From Sulfurimonas sp. (GTDB lineage: Bacteria > Campylobacterota > Campylobacteria > Campylobacterales > Sulfurimonadaceae): a stretch of DNA of 13,427 nt. This document shows positions 1 to 7,126 of this stretch, piece after piece. The first letter of the stretch is position 1; every line of letters begins with the position of its first letter. The stretch lies in contig NVXO02000002.1 in NCBI GenBank assembly GCA_002733945.2, positions 199,458 to 212,884 of the forward strand, in the 5' to 3' direction. The position numbers and the translations under genes are program-made. The notes under the pieces were generated by a model, which did not search any database, had not been told where the DNA came from, and saw only the letters and a program-made list of their open reading frames with translations.

Positions 1-407
1 GCTTCACTCATTAGATACTCACGGATGGAAGAGCGCAAAACTGCACGTCCATCACCCTGCCGAGAGTACTCTGTCAAACCTGCACCTTTTACTTGCAAGT
101 TCCAGCCATTTACTTTCCCAAGGTTTATAGCACGACCATCACCTAAGCGCCCTGCAAAGTGACCAAATTGATGTCCAGAGTAGCACATAGCAAATGTTTC
201 ACTACCCTCTAGTTTTAAAGAACCATTAACAATTCCTACAAGTTTTTCATCTAAAGTTATATCTTCATCTACTCCTAAAAGTGCTGCTGCATCTTGTGAA
301 GTCGAGATAATAAAAGGTCTTGCAAGTGGTGTTGACTCTACTTTAGTATAAAAGGTAGGGTCTAGTTCTAGGTATGGAGTGCTTAGTTTTAGGTTTGAGA
401 ATTTCAT
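1..407 (-). CDS. selO: SelO/YdiU family protein adenylyltransferase (5' part; runs off the window)
   Basis: The first 135 codons are present from an ATG at 407; the rest lies beyond the window edge. SelO proteins have a pseudokinase fold, bind ATP in a flipped orientation and transfer AMP to Ser/Thr/Tyr of target proteins; in E. coli and yeast this is tied to protein glutathionylation and oxidative stress. Visible hallmarks are YSGHQFGHFAGRLGDGRA (76-93), then VKGAG with the ATP-binding Lys107, then YSRQGDGRAVLRSSIREY with Glu130. The 23-residue Lys-to-Glu spacing fits the family's Lys/Glu pair. The catalytic Asp and Asn and the C-terminal redox Cys, if any, are outside the window. No Shine-Dalgarno motif is obvious before the ATG. 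The gene diverges from the SagB-like gene. Family assignment is secure; targets are unknown. Confidence 0.95.
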   Translation of the reverse strand, partial: MKFSNLKLSTPYLELDPTFYTKVESTPLARPFIISTSQDAAALLGVDEDITLDEKLVGIVNGSLKLEGSETFAMCYSGHQFGHFAGRLGDGRAINLGKVNGWNLQVKGAGLTEYSRQGDGRAVLRSSIREYLMSE

Positions 408-505
408 AGTGAGGTTTTATCAAAAGAGAGATTAAACTGGGCTACAATAATTTTTTAATTCTCATTTTAGAGCGGAGATTAAGATAAATTCACTAAAATA
501 TTTTT
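408..505. promoter_or_regulatory. Divergent selO / SagB-like intergenic region with putative promoters
   Basis: These 98 bp separate two divergent start codons and must hold both promoters unless they lie inside the genes. On the + strand TACAAT at 443-448 is a plausible -10 box for the SagB-like gene. On the - strand TAAAAT at 464-469 is a plausible -10 box for selO. Neither has a recognisable -35, which is usual for sigma70 promoters of Campylobacterota. No clear operator palindrome was seen. Box assignments are inference from AT-rich sequence. Confidence 0.35.
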
Positions 506-2113
506 ATGAATAAAAACCTACAAACAGTATTTAATTACCATCAAACAACAAAACACTCACAACAAAGATATGCCCGTTCTTTAGGTTATATGGACTGGCA
601 AACGCAGCCAAATCCATTTAGAAACTACAATGGAACAGACTCCCTTCTTTTACCTCTGGCTTTAGAGAACAACACGCCTCCTTATCATCTTCTTGATTCT
701 GAGCTGCCCCCTGCACCACTTCTAAAAGAGTCACTCTCACAACTCTTACAGTTCTCAATGGGAATTGCTGCATGGAAAGTATCAGGTGATAGTTCATGGG
801 CAGTTAGATGTAATGCATCTAGTGGAAACCTTCATCCAACTGAAAGCTATCTCATTTTACCACCAACTTTAGATGAGCAAAACGAAAAGACTACTGTTTT
901 TCATTACACACCTAAAAACCATGGACTTGAATCACTCACTGCGTTTGATACTTCTTTTTGGGATACTCTTCCCAAAGGTAGCTTTCTCATAGGACTCTCT
1001 GGTATCTCGTGGAGAGAAGCTTGGAAATATGGTGAGCGTGCTTTTCGTTATGTAAATCTAGATGCAGGTCATGCTCTTCAGTCCATAAATGTATCTTCTA
1101 AAATGTTAGGATGGAAACTCACTCCTCTGGACAGTGTAAGTGATGCAGACATAGCAACTCTCTTAGGACTTTCTCAAGAGAAGAGATTTTTTGAAAGAGA
1201 ACATGCTGATATGCTTTTTGTAGTGTCACCTGAGGAAGTATCAACTTCACTTAGTATTGAGACGCTACTCCAAGATGTTCCACTTATGTTTGATGGCATT
1301 GCAAATAAACTCAGTCCTACAATGGAGAACTGGGAGATAATTGCAGAGGTTGAAAATGCCACTTCCGTGATGCAAATAGCTCAAAAAGATGTAATAAAGA
1401 GTCAAGTACTTCCAACTGCTACACAAGAATCTAAAAAAGTAATCATGCAAAGAAGAAGTATTCATGTAATGGATAAAGTACGCTCTCCCATCACTAAAGA
1501 TGAGTTTCATACACTTTTAGCAGGTGTAGTTGATTCCCTTAATGGTAAAGAAAACGCAGCGCACTTGGCTATTTTTGTTCACCGTGTTAAAGAGTATGAA
1601 TCTGGTATTTATATACTCGTTCGTAATGAGAGAGACAAGAAAGCACTTCAAGAGCAAATGTTCTCTGCATTTAAGTGGAAAGAGTGTGAGTTTTCTGGAC
1701 TCTACCTTTTAGATGTAAGAGACTCTATGATAGCTAGTAAAACTATTAGCTGTGCTCAAGATATCGCTAGTGACGGTGCTTTTAGTCTTGGAATGTTATG
1801 TAACTTCTCAGAACAACTCAATACTTATGGAGCACACCGTTATAAAGAGCTATACTGGGAGTGTGGTGCCATAGGACAACAGCTTTACCTTGATGCGACT
1901 TCAATGGGTCTGAGTGGAACGGGAATAGGATGTTTCTTAGATGATATGATGCATTCAGTACTGGGTCTAGAATCAGACAAGGGGCTAAACCCCAGTGCAA
2001 GCGACGCACTAAATGCAGAGTCGTATAAATTCCAAATTCTGTATCACTTTACAGTCGGAAGAGGTTATGTAGACAGTCGTATCCAAACGCAAGAGGCTTA
2101 TGAAGAGAGATAA
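506..2113 (+). CDS. SagB/ThcOx-type two-domain nitroreductase-fold flavin dehydrogenase
   Basis: The protein is 535 aa with two nitroreductase-like domains in tandem. The N-terminus (YHQTTKHS, RYARSLGYMDW) and RCNASSGNLHPTE (101-113) are typical of SagB/ThcOx relatives. Domain one (about 75-245) carries WKYGERAFRY (173-182); its Lys-Tyr pair matches the catalytic pair of azoline oxidases such as McbC. Domain two (about 315-520) starts at RRSIHVMD and contains GAIGQQLYLDA and GTGIGCF. Characterised relatives use FMN to oxidise thiazolines or oxazolines to azoles in modified peptides. No YcaO cyclodehydratase, E1-like protein or precursor peptide is visible here, so the substrate is unknown and a general flavin oxidoreductase is equally possible. 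It is probably cytoplasmic, with no signal peptide. The ATG is supported by an in-frame TAA at 494-496, but lacks a nearby Shine-Dalgarno. It converges with tkt. Confidence 0.85.
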   Translation: MNKNLQTVFNYHQTTKHSQQRYARSLGYMDWQTQPNPFRNYNGTDSLLLPLALENNTPPYHLLDSELPPAPLLKESLSQLLQFSMGIAAWKVSGDSSWAVRCNASSGNLHPTESYLILPPTLDEQNEKTTVFHYTPKNHGLESLTAFDTSFWDTLPKGSFLIGLSGISWREAWKYGERAFRYVNLDAGHALQSINVSSKMLGWKLTPLDSVSDADIATLLGLSQEKRFFEREHADMLFVVSPEEVSTSLSIETLLQDVPLMFDGIANKLSPTMENWEIIAEVENATSVMQIAQKDVIKSQVLPTATQESKKVIMQRRSIHVMDKVRSPITKDEFHTLLAGVVDSLNGKENAAHLAIFVHRVKEYESGIYILVRNERDKKALQEQMFSAFKWKECEFSGLYLLDVRDSMIASKTISCAQDIASDGAFSLGMLCNFSEQLNTYGAHRYKELYWECGAIGQQLYLDATSMGLSGTGIGCFLDDMMHSVLGLESDKGLNPSASDALNAESYKFQILYHFTVGRGYVDSRIQTQEAYEER

Positions 2114-2139
2114 ATATAGAAATATAAAAAGAAAGAGTA

Positions 2140-2167
2140 ATTAAGTAAGTTAAAAAACTTACTTAAT
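2140..2167 (-). terminator. Hairpin terminator of the ferredoxin-to-tkt unit
   Basis: A perfect 12-bp inverted repeat (arms 2140-2151 and 2156-2167, AAAA loop on the + strand) overlaps the tkt stop codon at 2159-2161. Read on the - strand it is followed by a T-rich stretch (TACTCTTTCTTTTTATA), the form of an intrinsic terminator for tkt. On the + strand no T-run follows, so it would end the SagB-like transcript less well, although the two genes converge on it. Confidence 0.75.
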
Positions 2168-4075
2168 CTTCGCTACGATAGATTCAGCTGTAAAACCAAA
2201 CTTCTCAAATAGTAATCCTGCTGGAGCTGATGCGCCAAAAGTATCCATAGCAATTACAGTGTCTGCAAGTCTATACCACTCTAAACCACGAGCCGCTTCT
2301 ATAGCTACAGTTTTTGTACCCTCTTTGATGATAGAGTTCATATACGCACTGTCCTGTTCAATGAAAAGATCATAACATGGAACAGATACAACATTAGCTT
2401 TAACACCCTCTGCGTTTAGAGTCTCTTTTACTTTGAGTGCTAACTCAACTTCAGAACCTGAAGCCATTAGAGTAATAGTCGCGTTTTCATCACTTGCTAA
2501 AAGATATCCACCTTTACTTGCTTCTCCACTTACCGCTTTTGGAAGAACAGAAAGGTTTTGACGTGAACAAACAAATGCAGATGGAGATTTTTTCATCTCT
2601 AATGCTGTTTTCCATGCTTCAATGTTCTCAGCTCCATCAGCTGGACGCCAAACATAAAAGTTAGGAAGTGAACGGAACTGTGAAAGGTGCTCAATAGGTT
2701 GGTGAGTTGGTCCATCTTCACCTACGCCGATACTATCGTGTGTCCAGATAAAGAACTGCTGAATTCCAGTAAGTGCTGCTATTCGAGCCGCTGGTTTTAA
2801 GTAGTCAGAGAATACAAAGAATGTAGCTGAGAAAGGCATAAGTGGGCCGTAAAGTGCCATCGCGTTTACGATAGAAGCCATAGCATGCTCACGAATACCA
2901 AAGTAGATATTTCTTCCCTTAGGATAAACTCCCATATCATTAAGATTTGTTTTGTTAGATGGACTTAAATCTGCTGAACCACCTAAGAAACTTGGAATCC
3001 CTCTTGCAATGGCATTCATAATTTTTCCATTTGTACCACGAGTCGCTTCTGCTTTGTCAAATGTAGGGTAGTTAATACGAGAAAAATCAGGATTTTGCAA
3101 TGCAGCTAAAGCTTCATTTTGCTCCATTAGCGGAAGAGTCTTTTGTCTATGAATCCACTCGCGTTCAAGTAAATCTCCATGCTCAATCGCACATCTAAAT
3201 CTTGCTAAGATGTCCTCAGGAACAAAGAACTTTTTGTCTGGATCAAAACCAGCATCCGCTTTAGCTTTAGCGATAACTTCATCGCCTAAAGGAGCACCAT
3301 GAGCATGATGTGAACCTTCTAACTCGCTTGCACCTTTAGCAATAGTTGTGTTAGCTATAATAATAGTTGGTTTAGTATTGAGTTTTGCTTGGATGATTGC
3401 ATCATTGATTTCATCAAAATCATGTCCATCAATCTCTATTACATCCCATGCTTGAGATTCAAAACGCATACGAATATTCTCAGAAATACTTAAGTCAGTG
3501 CTTCCTTCGATAGTAATACTGTTTGAATCATAAATAAGAATTAGGTTGTCGAGTTTGTTATGTCCAGCTAAAGAACACGCTTCATATGAGAGTCCCTCTT
3601 CTAAATCGCCATCACCACATAAACAATATACTGTATGATCGATTAAATCAGCAGTGTCGCTATTTACTTGTGAACCAACAAACTTAGACGCCATTGAAAA
3701 ACCAACTGCATTTGCAACACCTTGACCAAGTGGACCTGTTGTAATCTCGATACCTTTAGTATGTCCGTACTCTGGGTGACCAGGAGTTAGAGAGTCAAGT
3801 TGACGAAAGTTTTTTAAGTCTTCTACTTCTAAACCATATCCCCATAAATAATATAGAGAGTAAATAAGACCTGTTGCATGTCCACCTGAAAATACTAATC
3901 TATCACGATTTAACCAGTCTGGATTTTTAGGATTATGGTTTAGGTGTTCACCTAAAACGACAGCGATATCTGCTAGTCCCATTGGTGCGCCTGGGTGACC
4001 TGAGTTCGCACGCTGAACCATATCTGCTGCTAAAAATCTAATGCTATCGGCCATTCTTTTACGTGTTTGATTCAT
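2159..4075 (-). CDS. tkt: Transketolase
   Basis: Thiamine-diphosphate enzyme of the non-oxidative pentose phosphate and Calvin-type pathways; it moves two-carbon ketol units between sugar phosphates in the cytosol. At 638 aa it is close to the usual length. Visible are NSGHPGAPMG (His27), GGHATG (His66), TGPLGQG (113-119), the ThDP/Mg motif GDGDLEEG (154-161) followed by the metal-ligand region DSNSITIEG, HHAHG (256-260), GGSADLSPSN, FGIREHAM with catalytic Glu396, and THDSIGVGEDGPTHQP (445-460). The order is pyrophosphate, pyrimidine and C-terminal domain. The start is backed by AAGGAA at 4085-4090, which overlaps the ispA stop. It is last in the six-gene unit, 13 bp after ispA, and ends in a hairpin. 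In a chemolithoautotroph it would mainly supply pentose and erythrose phosphates; that lifestyle is inferred, not shown. Confidence 0.98.
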   Translation of the reverse strand: MNQTRKRMADSIRFLAADMVQRANSGHPGAPMGLADIAVVLGEHLNHNPKNPDWLNRDRLVFSGGHATGLIYSLYYLWGYGLEVEDLKNFRQLDSLTPGHPEYGHTKGIEITTGPLGQGVANAVGFSMASKFVGSQVNSDTADLIDHTVYCLCGDGDLEEGLSYEACSLAGHNKLDNLILIYDSNSITIEGSTDLSISENIRMRFESQAWDVIEIDGHDFDEINDAIIQAKLNTKPTIIIANTTIAKGASELEGSHHAHGAPLGDEVIAKAKADAGFDPDKKFFVPEDILARFRCAIEHGDLLEREWIHRQKTLPLMEQNEALAALQNPDFSRINYPTFDKAEATRGTNGKIMNAIARGIPSFLGGSADLSPSNKTNLNDMGVYPKGRNIYFGIREHAMASIVNAMALYGPLMPFSATFFVFSDYLKPAARIAALTGIQQFFIWTHDSIGVGEDGPTHQPIEHLSQFRSLPNFYVWRPADGAENIEAWKTALEMKKSPSAFVCSRQNLSVLPKAVSGEASKGGYLLASDENATITLMASGSEVELALKVKETLNAEGVKANVVSVPCYDLFIEQDSAYMNSIIKEGTKTVAIEAARGLEWYRLADTVIAMDTFGASAPAGLLFEKFGFTAESIVAKIK

Positions 4076-4088
4076 AGTTCTTAATTCC

Positions 4089-4934
4089 TTATTTATGTCT
4101 GTTTATGTATTGTGTTAGTAAAGAAGACAACTCACTTTGTAAGCTCCCATCAAAACTAAGCATCTCATCTGTTAACTCGTCCGCTAACTCATTTGCTTGG
4201 TTTAAACTCTCGTCTAGTCCTAAAATAGTTACAAAACTATTTTTATCTTCGTCGTTATTTGTTAGTTTTCCTGCTTCCTCGCTTGATTGTGTAACATCCA
4301 AAATATCATCTTGAATCTGAAATAGAAGTCCTAGTTTTATACCAAAATCATATAGTTTTTGTGCTACATCTTCACGACCAACTATTATAGCTCCCATTTT
4401 CATAGATGCTGCTATAAGTTTGGCCGTTTTGTTTGTATGGAGAATCTTAATATCTTCTACTTTAAGTGGTTTATTCTCAAAGTAGCAGTCTATTGCTTGA
4501 CCTAAAACCATACCATTTAGTCCACCATTAGATGCTAGTTCTCGGATAAGTTTCACACGAGTAGTATCTGAGAAAGGTGCATTTGACAAAACTTCAAATG
4601 AGTAAGTATTTAAAGCATCTCCAGCAAGTATCGCTGTAACTTCATCAAAAGTTACATGAAGCGTAGGTTTACCACGGCGAAGTGGCGAGTCATCCATAGC
4701 TGGTAAGTCATCATGTATAAGTGAATATGTATGCAGTAGTTCTATAGCAAACGCAGCATGTCGCGCTGAGTCTAACATAAGTGGATTGTAAGCTTTTACA
4801 ACACCTAGTAAAAGTGCCGGACGAAACCGTTTTCCACCTGCAACTAGCATGTTTTGTAGTGCAGCCTCATAGTGAGGATGAATACTCTTAGATGTAGGTA
4901 AGTGTTCAGTCAAGAATTGCTCAAAGTTTTGCAT
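4089..4934 (-). CDS. ispA: Polyprenyl (farnesyl/geranylgeranyl) diphosphate synthase
   Basis: A 281-aa trans-isoprenyl diphosphate synthase that condenses isopentenyl diphosphate with allylic diphosphates, feeding undecaprenyl phosphate and quinone side chains. Visible motifs are GGKRFRP (33-39), the first Asp-rich motif DDLPAMDD (75-82) with the two-residue insertion of bacterial type II enzymes, LRRG, GQAIDC (145-150), KTAKLI, and the second Asp-rich motif DDILD (209-213). The HTYSLIHDD segment before the first motif resembles E. coli IspA, suggesting a C15 product, but C20 cannot be excluded from sequence. It sits 19 bp after the PDZ gene and 13 bp before tkt in the same unit. The ATG has no clear Shine-Dalgarno, so translation may depend partly on upstream reading. 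Confidence 0.93.
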   Translation of the reverse strand: MQNFEQFLTEHLPTSKSIHPHYEAALQNMLVAGGKRFRPALLLGVVKAYNPLMLDSARHAAFAIELLHTYSLIHDDLPAMDDSPLRRGKPTLHVTFDEVTAILAGDALNTYSFEVLSNAPFSDTTRVKLIRELASNGGLNGMVLGQAIDCYFENKPLKVEDIKILHTNKTAKLIAASMKMGAIIVGREDVAQKLYDFGIKLGLLFQIQDDILDVTQSSEEAGKLTNNDEDKNSFVTILGLDESLNQANELADELTDEMLSFDGSLQSELSSLLTQYINRHK

Positions 4935-4953
4935 ATGAAATTGTATGATTATT

Positions 4954-5934
4954 CTACTTAATATCTACAAAAAATTGGAAATTTCTTCTCGAAAAGAGTA
5001 GTGAAGAGAAGTCTTTAAAATTTTCTATGTATTTACGTAGTTCATTTTGATTTTTGACTTCTACACTATTTACTTGTAAAAGTTGATCTCCTATTAGTAA
5101 ACCATAGTCTATAAACTCTTTTGAGAGTCCTACTATATGTAATGAGTCATCAAAATAGATACCTTTATGTTCTAAAAAAGTATCACTAATCATTCCACCA
5201 CCATAACGAGACGAACTTAGAACTTTAAAAGTCATATACTTAGTCCCACGTTTTACCTTAATAGTATGTTTTGAGCCTATTTTAGAAAAAAGAACTTGCC
5301 GCATAAAAACAGATGCTGCCTTTACTTTCCTACCGTCAAACTCTACTATACAGTCATCTTTTTTAAGTGGATTATTCTCTAAGTAAGGATTTGAAGCACT
5401 TACCATAACAAAACCACCCTCATTTTTCACACGAATTCCGATGTCAGAATATGTAACAGGAGCCTTTGAAAGGAACCTTTTAATATACTCTTTTTGAATA
5501 ACGCCACGAGGTGTATATATACCTTCTAAAGAACAACAACTACTAGTAATAAGTGCAGCTTTTGTAAACCTTGTACTATAGATTCCTAAAGAGTTTAAAC
5601 CAATCTGGTTTTTAAGGATTTTCCCCTCTTTTGAAACCTTGTCGTTTACTATTGCACTGCCTAATTGTAGTCGCATATTGACAGAAAATGGGTACTTAAA
5701 TTTTTTCTTATCTTCTATAAGATAAAGAGATAAAAAAGGATCATATTTAAGGATTTTAGCTTTTGGTTTATCTTTAGAGTAGACAAGAAGTTTATTATTT
5801 TCAACAGGTATATAAAGAGAGTTGTATTGTATTGTTTGAGAGTCTTTAACTTTTGCAATACATGAGAAATAACCGCCTTGACAGGCATAAAGGTTTAAAA
5901 GTAGAAGGTTTGTAAGAATAAATAGGCGCAACAC
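4954..5934 (-). CDS. Exported PDZ-domain protein of unknown function
   Basis: A 326-aa protein starting with GTG directly after the ybaB TAG stop (TAGGTG), a layout that implies translational coupling. Residues 1-18 form a hydrophobic signal peptide ending LYAC; this could be a lipobox with Cys18 or an ordinary signal cleaved nearby, so it is periplasmic or lipid-anchored. Residues about 30-155 form a beta-rich region without a recognisable catalytic motif (no GDSGG-type serine site); CC at 133-134 lies in it. Residues about 160-240 look like one PDZ domain (GIRVKNEGGFVMVSASNPYLENNPL, with KKDDCIVEFDGRKV), and about 250-326 like a second, weaker one (LLIGDQLLQVNSVEV). PDZ domains bind C-terminal or unfolded peptide segments. 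It may be a non-proteolytic HtrA-like scaffold, but that is inference. It is odd as the only exported product in an otherwise cytosolic gene unit. Confidence 0.75.
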   Translation of the reverse strand: MLRLFILTNLLLLNLYACQGGYFSCIAKVKDSQTIQYNSLYIPVENNKLLVYSKDKPKAKILKYDPFLSLYLIEDKKKFKYPFSVNMRLQLGSAIVNDKVSKEGKILKNQIGLNSLGIYSTRFTKAALITSSCCSLEGIYTPRGVIQKEYIKRFLSKAPVTYSDIGIRVKNEGGFVMVSASNPYLENNPLKKDDCIVEFDGRKVKAASVFMRQVLFSKIGSKHTIKVKRGTKYMTFKVLSSSRYGGGMISDTFLEHKGIYFDDSLHIVGLSKEFIDYGLLIGDQLLQVNSVEVKNQNELRKYIENFKDFSSLLFSRRNFQFFVDIK

Positions 5935-6255
5935 CTATTTACTCCCACCAAATGGATTACCCATATTATTTAGAGAGCCAAGTATACCCATAGCACTCTG
6001 TTGCTGGTTATCTTGTACCATTTTATTAGCATCGTTAATAGCACCAATGAGTAAAATCTGTAGCATATCTTTATCCGTTAAAGTGGTTTCATCTATTATA
6101 AGATCGACAACTTCACCGTTTCCATTAACACTTAACTCAACAAGTCCACCACCAGTTTTAACACTGTAGATCTTACTTGCAAGCTCACTTTTGAGTTTAT
6201 CTGCATTTTCTTGCATTCCCTCAAGCATTTTACTCATCTCGCCCATGTCTAACAT
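5935..6255 (-). CDS. ybaB: YbaB/EbfC family nucleoid-associated protein
   Basis: A 106-aa protein of the YbaB/EbfC family, small dimeric DNA-binding proteins thought to coat the nucleoid and affect expression. An N-terminal helix (MLEGMQENADKLKSELASK) leads into TGGGLVELSVNGNGEVVDL, the conserved beta-sheet core, then the helical region LLIGAINDANKMVQ, and a flexible Gly/Asn-rich tail. Length is normal. The ATG at 6255 is 3 bp after the panD stop; a second ATG at codon 4 is an alternative start, and neither has a strong Shine-Dalgarno, suggesting coupling to panD. In many bacteria ybaB follows dnaX, whereas here it follows panD, an arrangement I recall also from Helicobacter. Confidence 0.92.
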   Translation of the reverse strand: MLDMGEMSKMLEGMQENADKLKSELASKIYSVKTGGGLVELSVNGNGEVVDLIIDETTLTDKDMLQILLIGAINDANKMVQDNQQQSAMGILGSLNNMGNPFGGSK

Positions 6256-6258
6256 GGA

Positions 6259-6624
6259 CTATATATTTTCCGCTATTGTTACGATATCATTATTATCATC
6301 TAAAATAACAACTTTAGGTTCATAATTATCGAGCTCATTAGCATCATAACTTGCATATGCAACTATGATAACCTTATCGCCTTTATGTACTTTTCGAGCA
6401 GCTGCACCATTTAAACAGATATCACGCTTGCCTCTTTCACCTAAAATGATGTAAGTGCTAAAACGCTCACCGTTGTTAATGTTTAGTATCTCGACTTTTT
6501 GTCCAACCCTCATCTTAGAAGCTTCTAAAAGCTCCTCATCTATAGTAATAGAACCAACATAGTTTAAGTTGGCATCAGTCACTGTAGCACGATGGATTTT
6601 GCTGTACAACATATCAATTAACAT
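6259..6624 (-). CDS. panD: Aspartate 1-decarboxylase (pyruvoyl-dependent)
   Basis: A 121-aa zymogen that decarboxylates L-aspartate to beta-alanine for pantothenate and coenzyme A. It cleaves itself between Gly24 and Ser25 (YVGSITID), Ser25 becoming the pyruvoyl group. Active-site residues seen are Lys9, His11, Arg54, Thr57 and Tyr58 (ERFSTY) and Asn72 in NGAAA. Length and motifs are canonical and close to Helicobacter PanD. The ATG at 6624 lies 8 bp after the ferredoxin stop, and its AGGAAA ribosome-binding site overlaps that stop (TAGGAAATACTATG). A Met at codon 5 is a less likely start. No other pantothenate gene is in the window. Confidence 0.97.
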   Translation of the reverse strand: MLIDMLYSKIHRATVTDANLNYVGSITIDEELLEASKMRVGQKVEILNINNGERFSTYIILGERGKRDICLNGAAARKVHKGDKVIIVAYASYDANELDNYEPKVVILDDNNDIVTIAENI

Positions 6625-6632
6625 AGTATTTC

Positions 6633-7007
6633 CTATTTGCCCATTAGCTTACGTGCATCAGCAATACTCATTGGAGCATCCCAAGACTCTTCAGCAATTA
6701 CATACTCTTCTACTACATTTCCACCAATGATATGCTCAGTAATAATTCTATCAATTTTTTCTTCTGTAAGACCTACATACATTGTATGCCCTGGTTCAAT
6801 TAACATAACTGGACCTTGTTGACATCTATTCATACATGAAGTACGAACGATTGGAGCTGCCATCATAACACCTTCCATCATTAGCTTCTTAGCAGTATAC
6901 TGATACAAATCTTTGTTGTCTTCTGTTACACAAGATGGTTTTGGCATACCTGGAGGAGCTGACTGCTCGCACTTAAAAATATAAAATGTTGGTTGAGGGA
7001 TTCCCAT
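6633..7007 (-). CDS. Thioredoxin-like [2Fe-2S] ferredoxin
   Basis: A 124-aa protein of the thioredoxin-like [2Fe-2S] ferredoxin family (Aquifex Fd/NuoE-like fold). The four Cys fit the cluster pattern: Cys13, Cys26, Cys58 and Cys62 (C-x12-C-x31-C-x3-C), with [12 protein letters not shown] as the second pair. PPGMPKPSC and the region around [18 protein letters not shown] match family features. It should be a soluble one-electron carrier or cluster donor; its partner is unknown. It is the first gene of the unit running to tkt, with a TATAAT box at 7035-7040 and AAGGAA at 7014-7019 giving a good spacing to the ATG. The acidic C-terminal extension after residue 95 is not needed for the cluster. 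Confidence 0.92.
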   Translation of the reverse strand: MGIPQPTFYIFKCEQSAPPGMPKPSCVTEDNKDLYQYTAKKLMMEGVMMAAPIVRTSCMNRCQQGPVMLIEPGHTMYVGLTEEKIDRIITEHIIGGNVVEEYVIAEESWDAPMSIADARKLMGK

Positions 7008-7034
7008 AACAAGTTCCTTGGTTTAATTTTTGCA

Positions 7035-7040
7035 ATTATA
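7035..7040 (-). promoter_or_regulatory. -10 box for the ferredoxin-panD-ybaB-PDZ-ispA-tkt unit
   Basis: A perfect TATAAT on the - strand lies 27 bases upstream of the ferredoxin ATG, followed by an AAGGAA ribosome-binding site (7014-7019). The upstream side is AT-rich without a -35 hexamer, as expected for sigma70 promoters in Campylobacterota. It predicts a short leader of about 20 nt. This is the only strong promoter sequence I see for the six genes. Confidence 0.6.
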
Positions 7041-7094
7041 TCGAAATTATTCTCTTTTATTCTAATGATGCTATATAAGTTTAGTTTTTTAAGA

Positions 7095-7100
7095 TATAAT
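7095..7100 (+). promoter_or_regulatory. -10 box for the outer-membrane protein gene
   Basis: A perfect TATAAT on the + strand lies 26 bases upstream of the TTG start at 7127, preceded by a T-rich stretch and no -35 box. It is divergent from the ferredoxin -10 box, with the two about 55 bp apart, so a single bound regulator could affect both. Confidence 0.6.
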
Positions 7101-7116
7101 TCTATAAAAATGACAT

Positions 7117-7122
7117 AGGAAA
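7117..7122 (+). promoter_or_regulatory. Ribosome-binding site that fixes a TTG start
   Basis: AGGAAA sits 4 bases before TTG at 7127. The only nearby upstream ATG (7110-7112) runs into a stop at once (ATGACATAG), and the reading frame from TTG gives a proper signal peptide (MKKTILFALL), so TTG is the start. Confidence 0.75.
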
Positions 7123-7126
7123 TTCT

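Noticed and set aside
4105..4314. A + strand open frame opposite ispA
   Set aside because: Its Ser/Leu-rich translation mirrors the ispA coding strand, with no separate promoter or ribosome-binding site.
7035..7100. A possible Fur-type operator between the divergent TATAAT boxes
   Set aside because: The stretch around TTATTCTAATGATGC only loosely resembles a Fur box, and AT-rich DNA gives such matches by chance.
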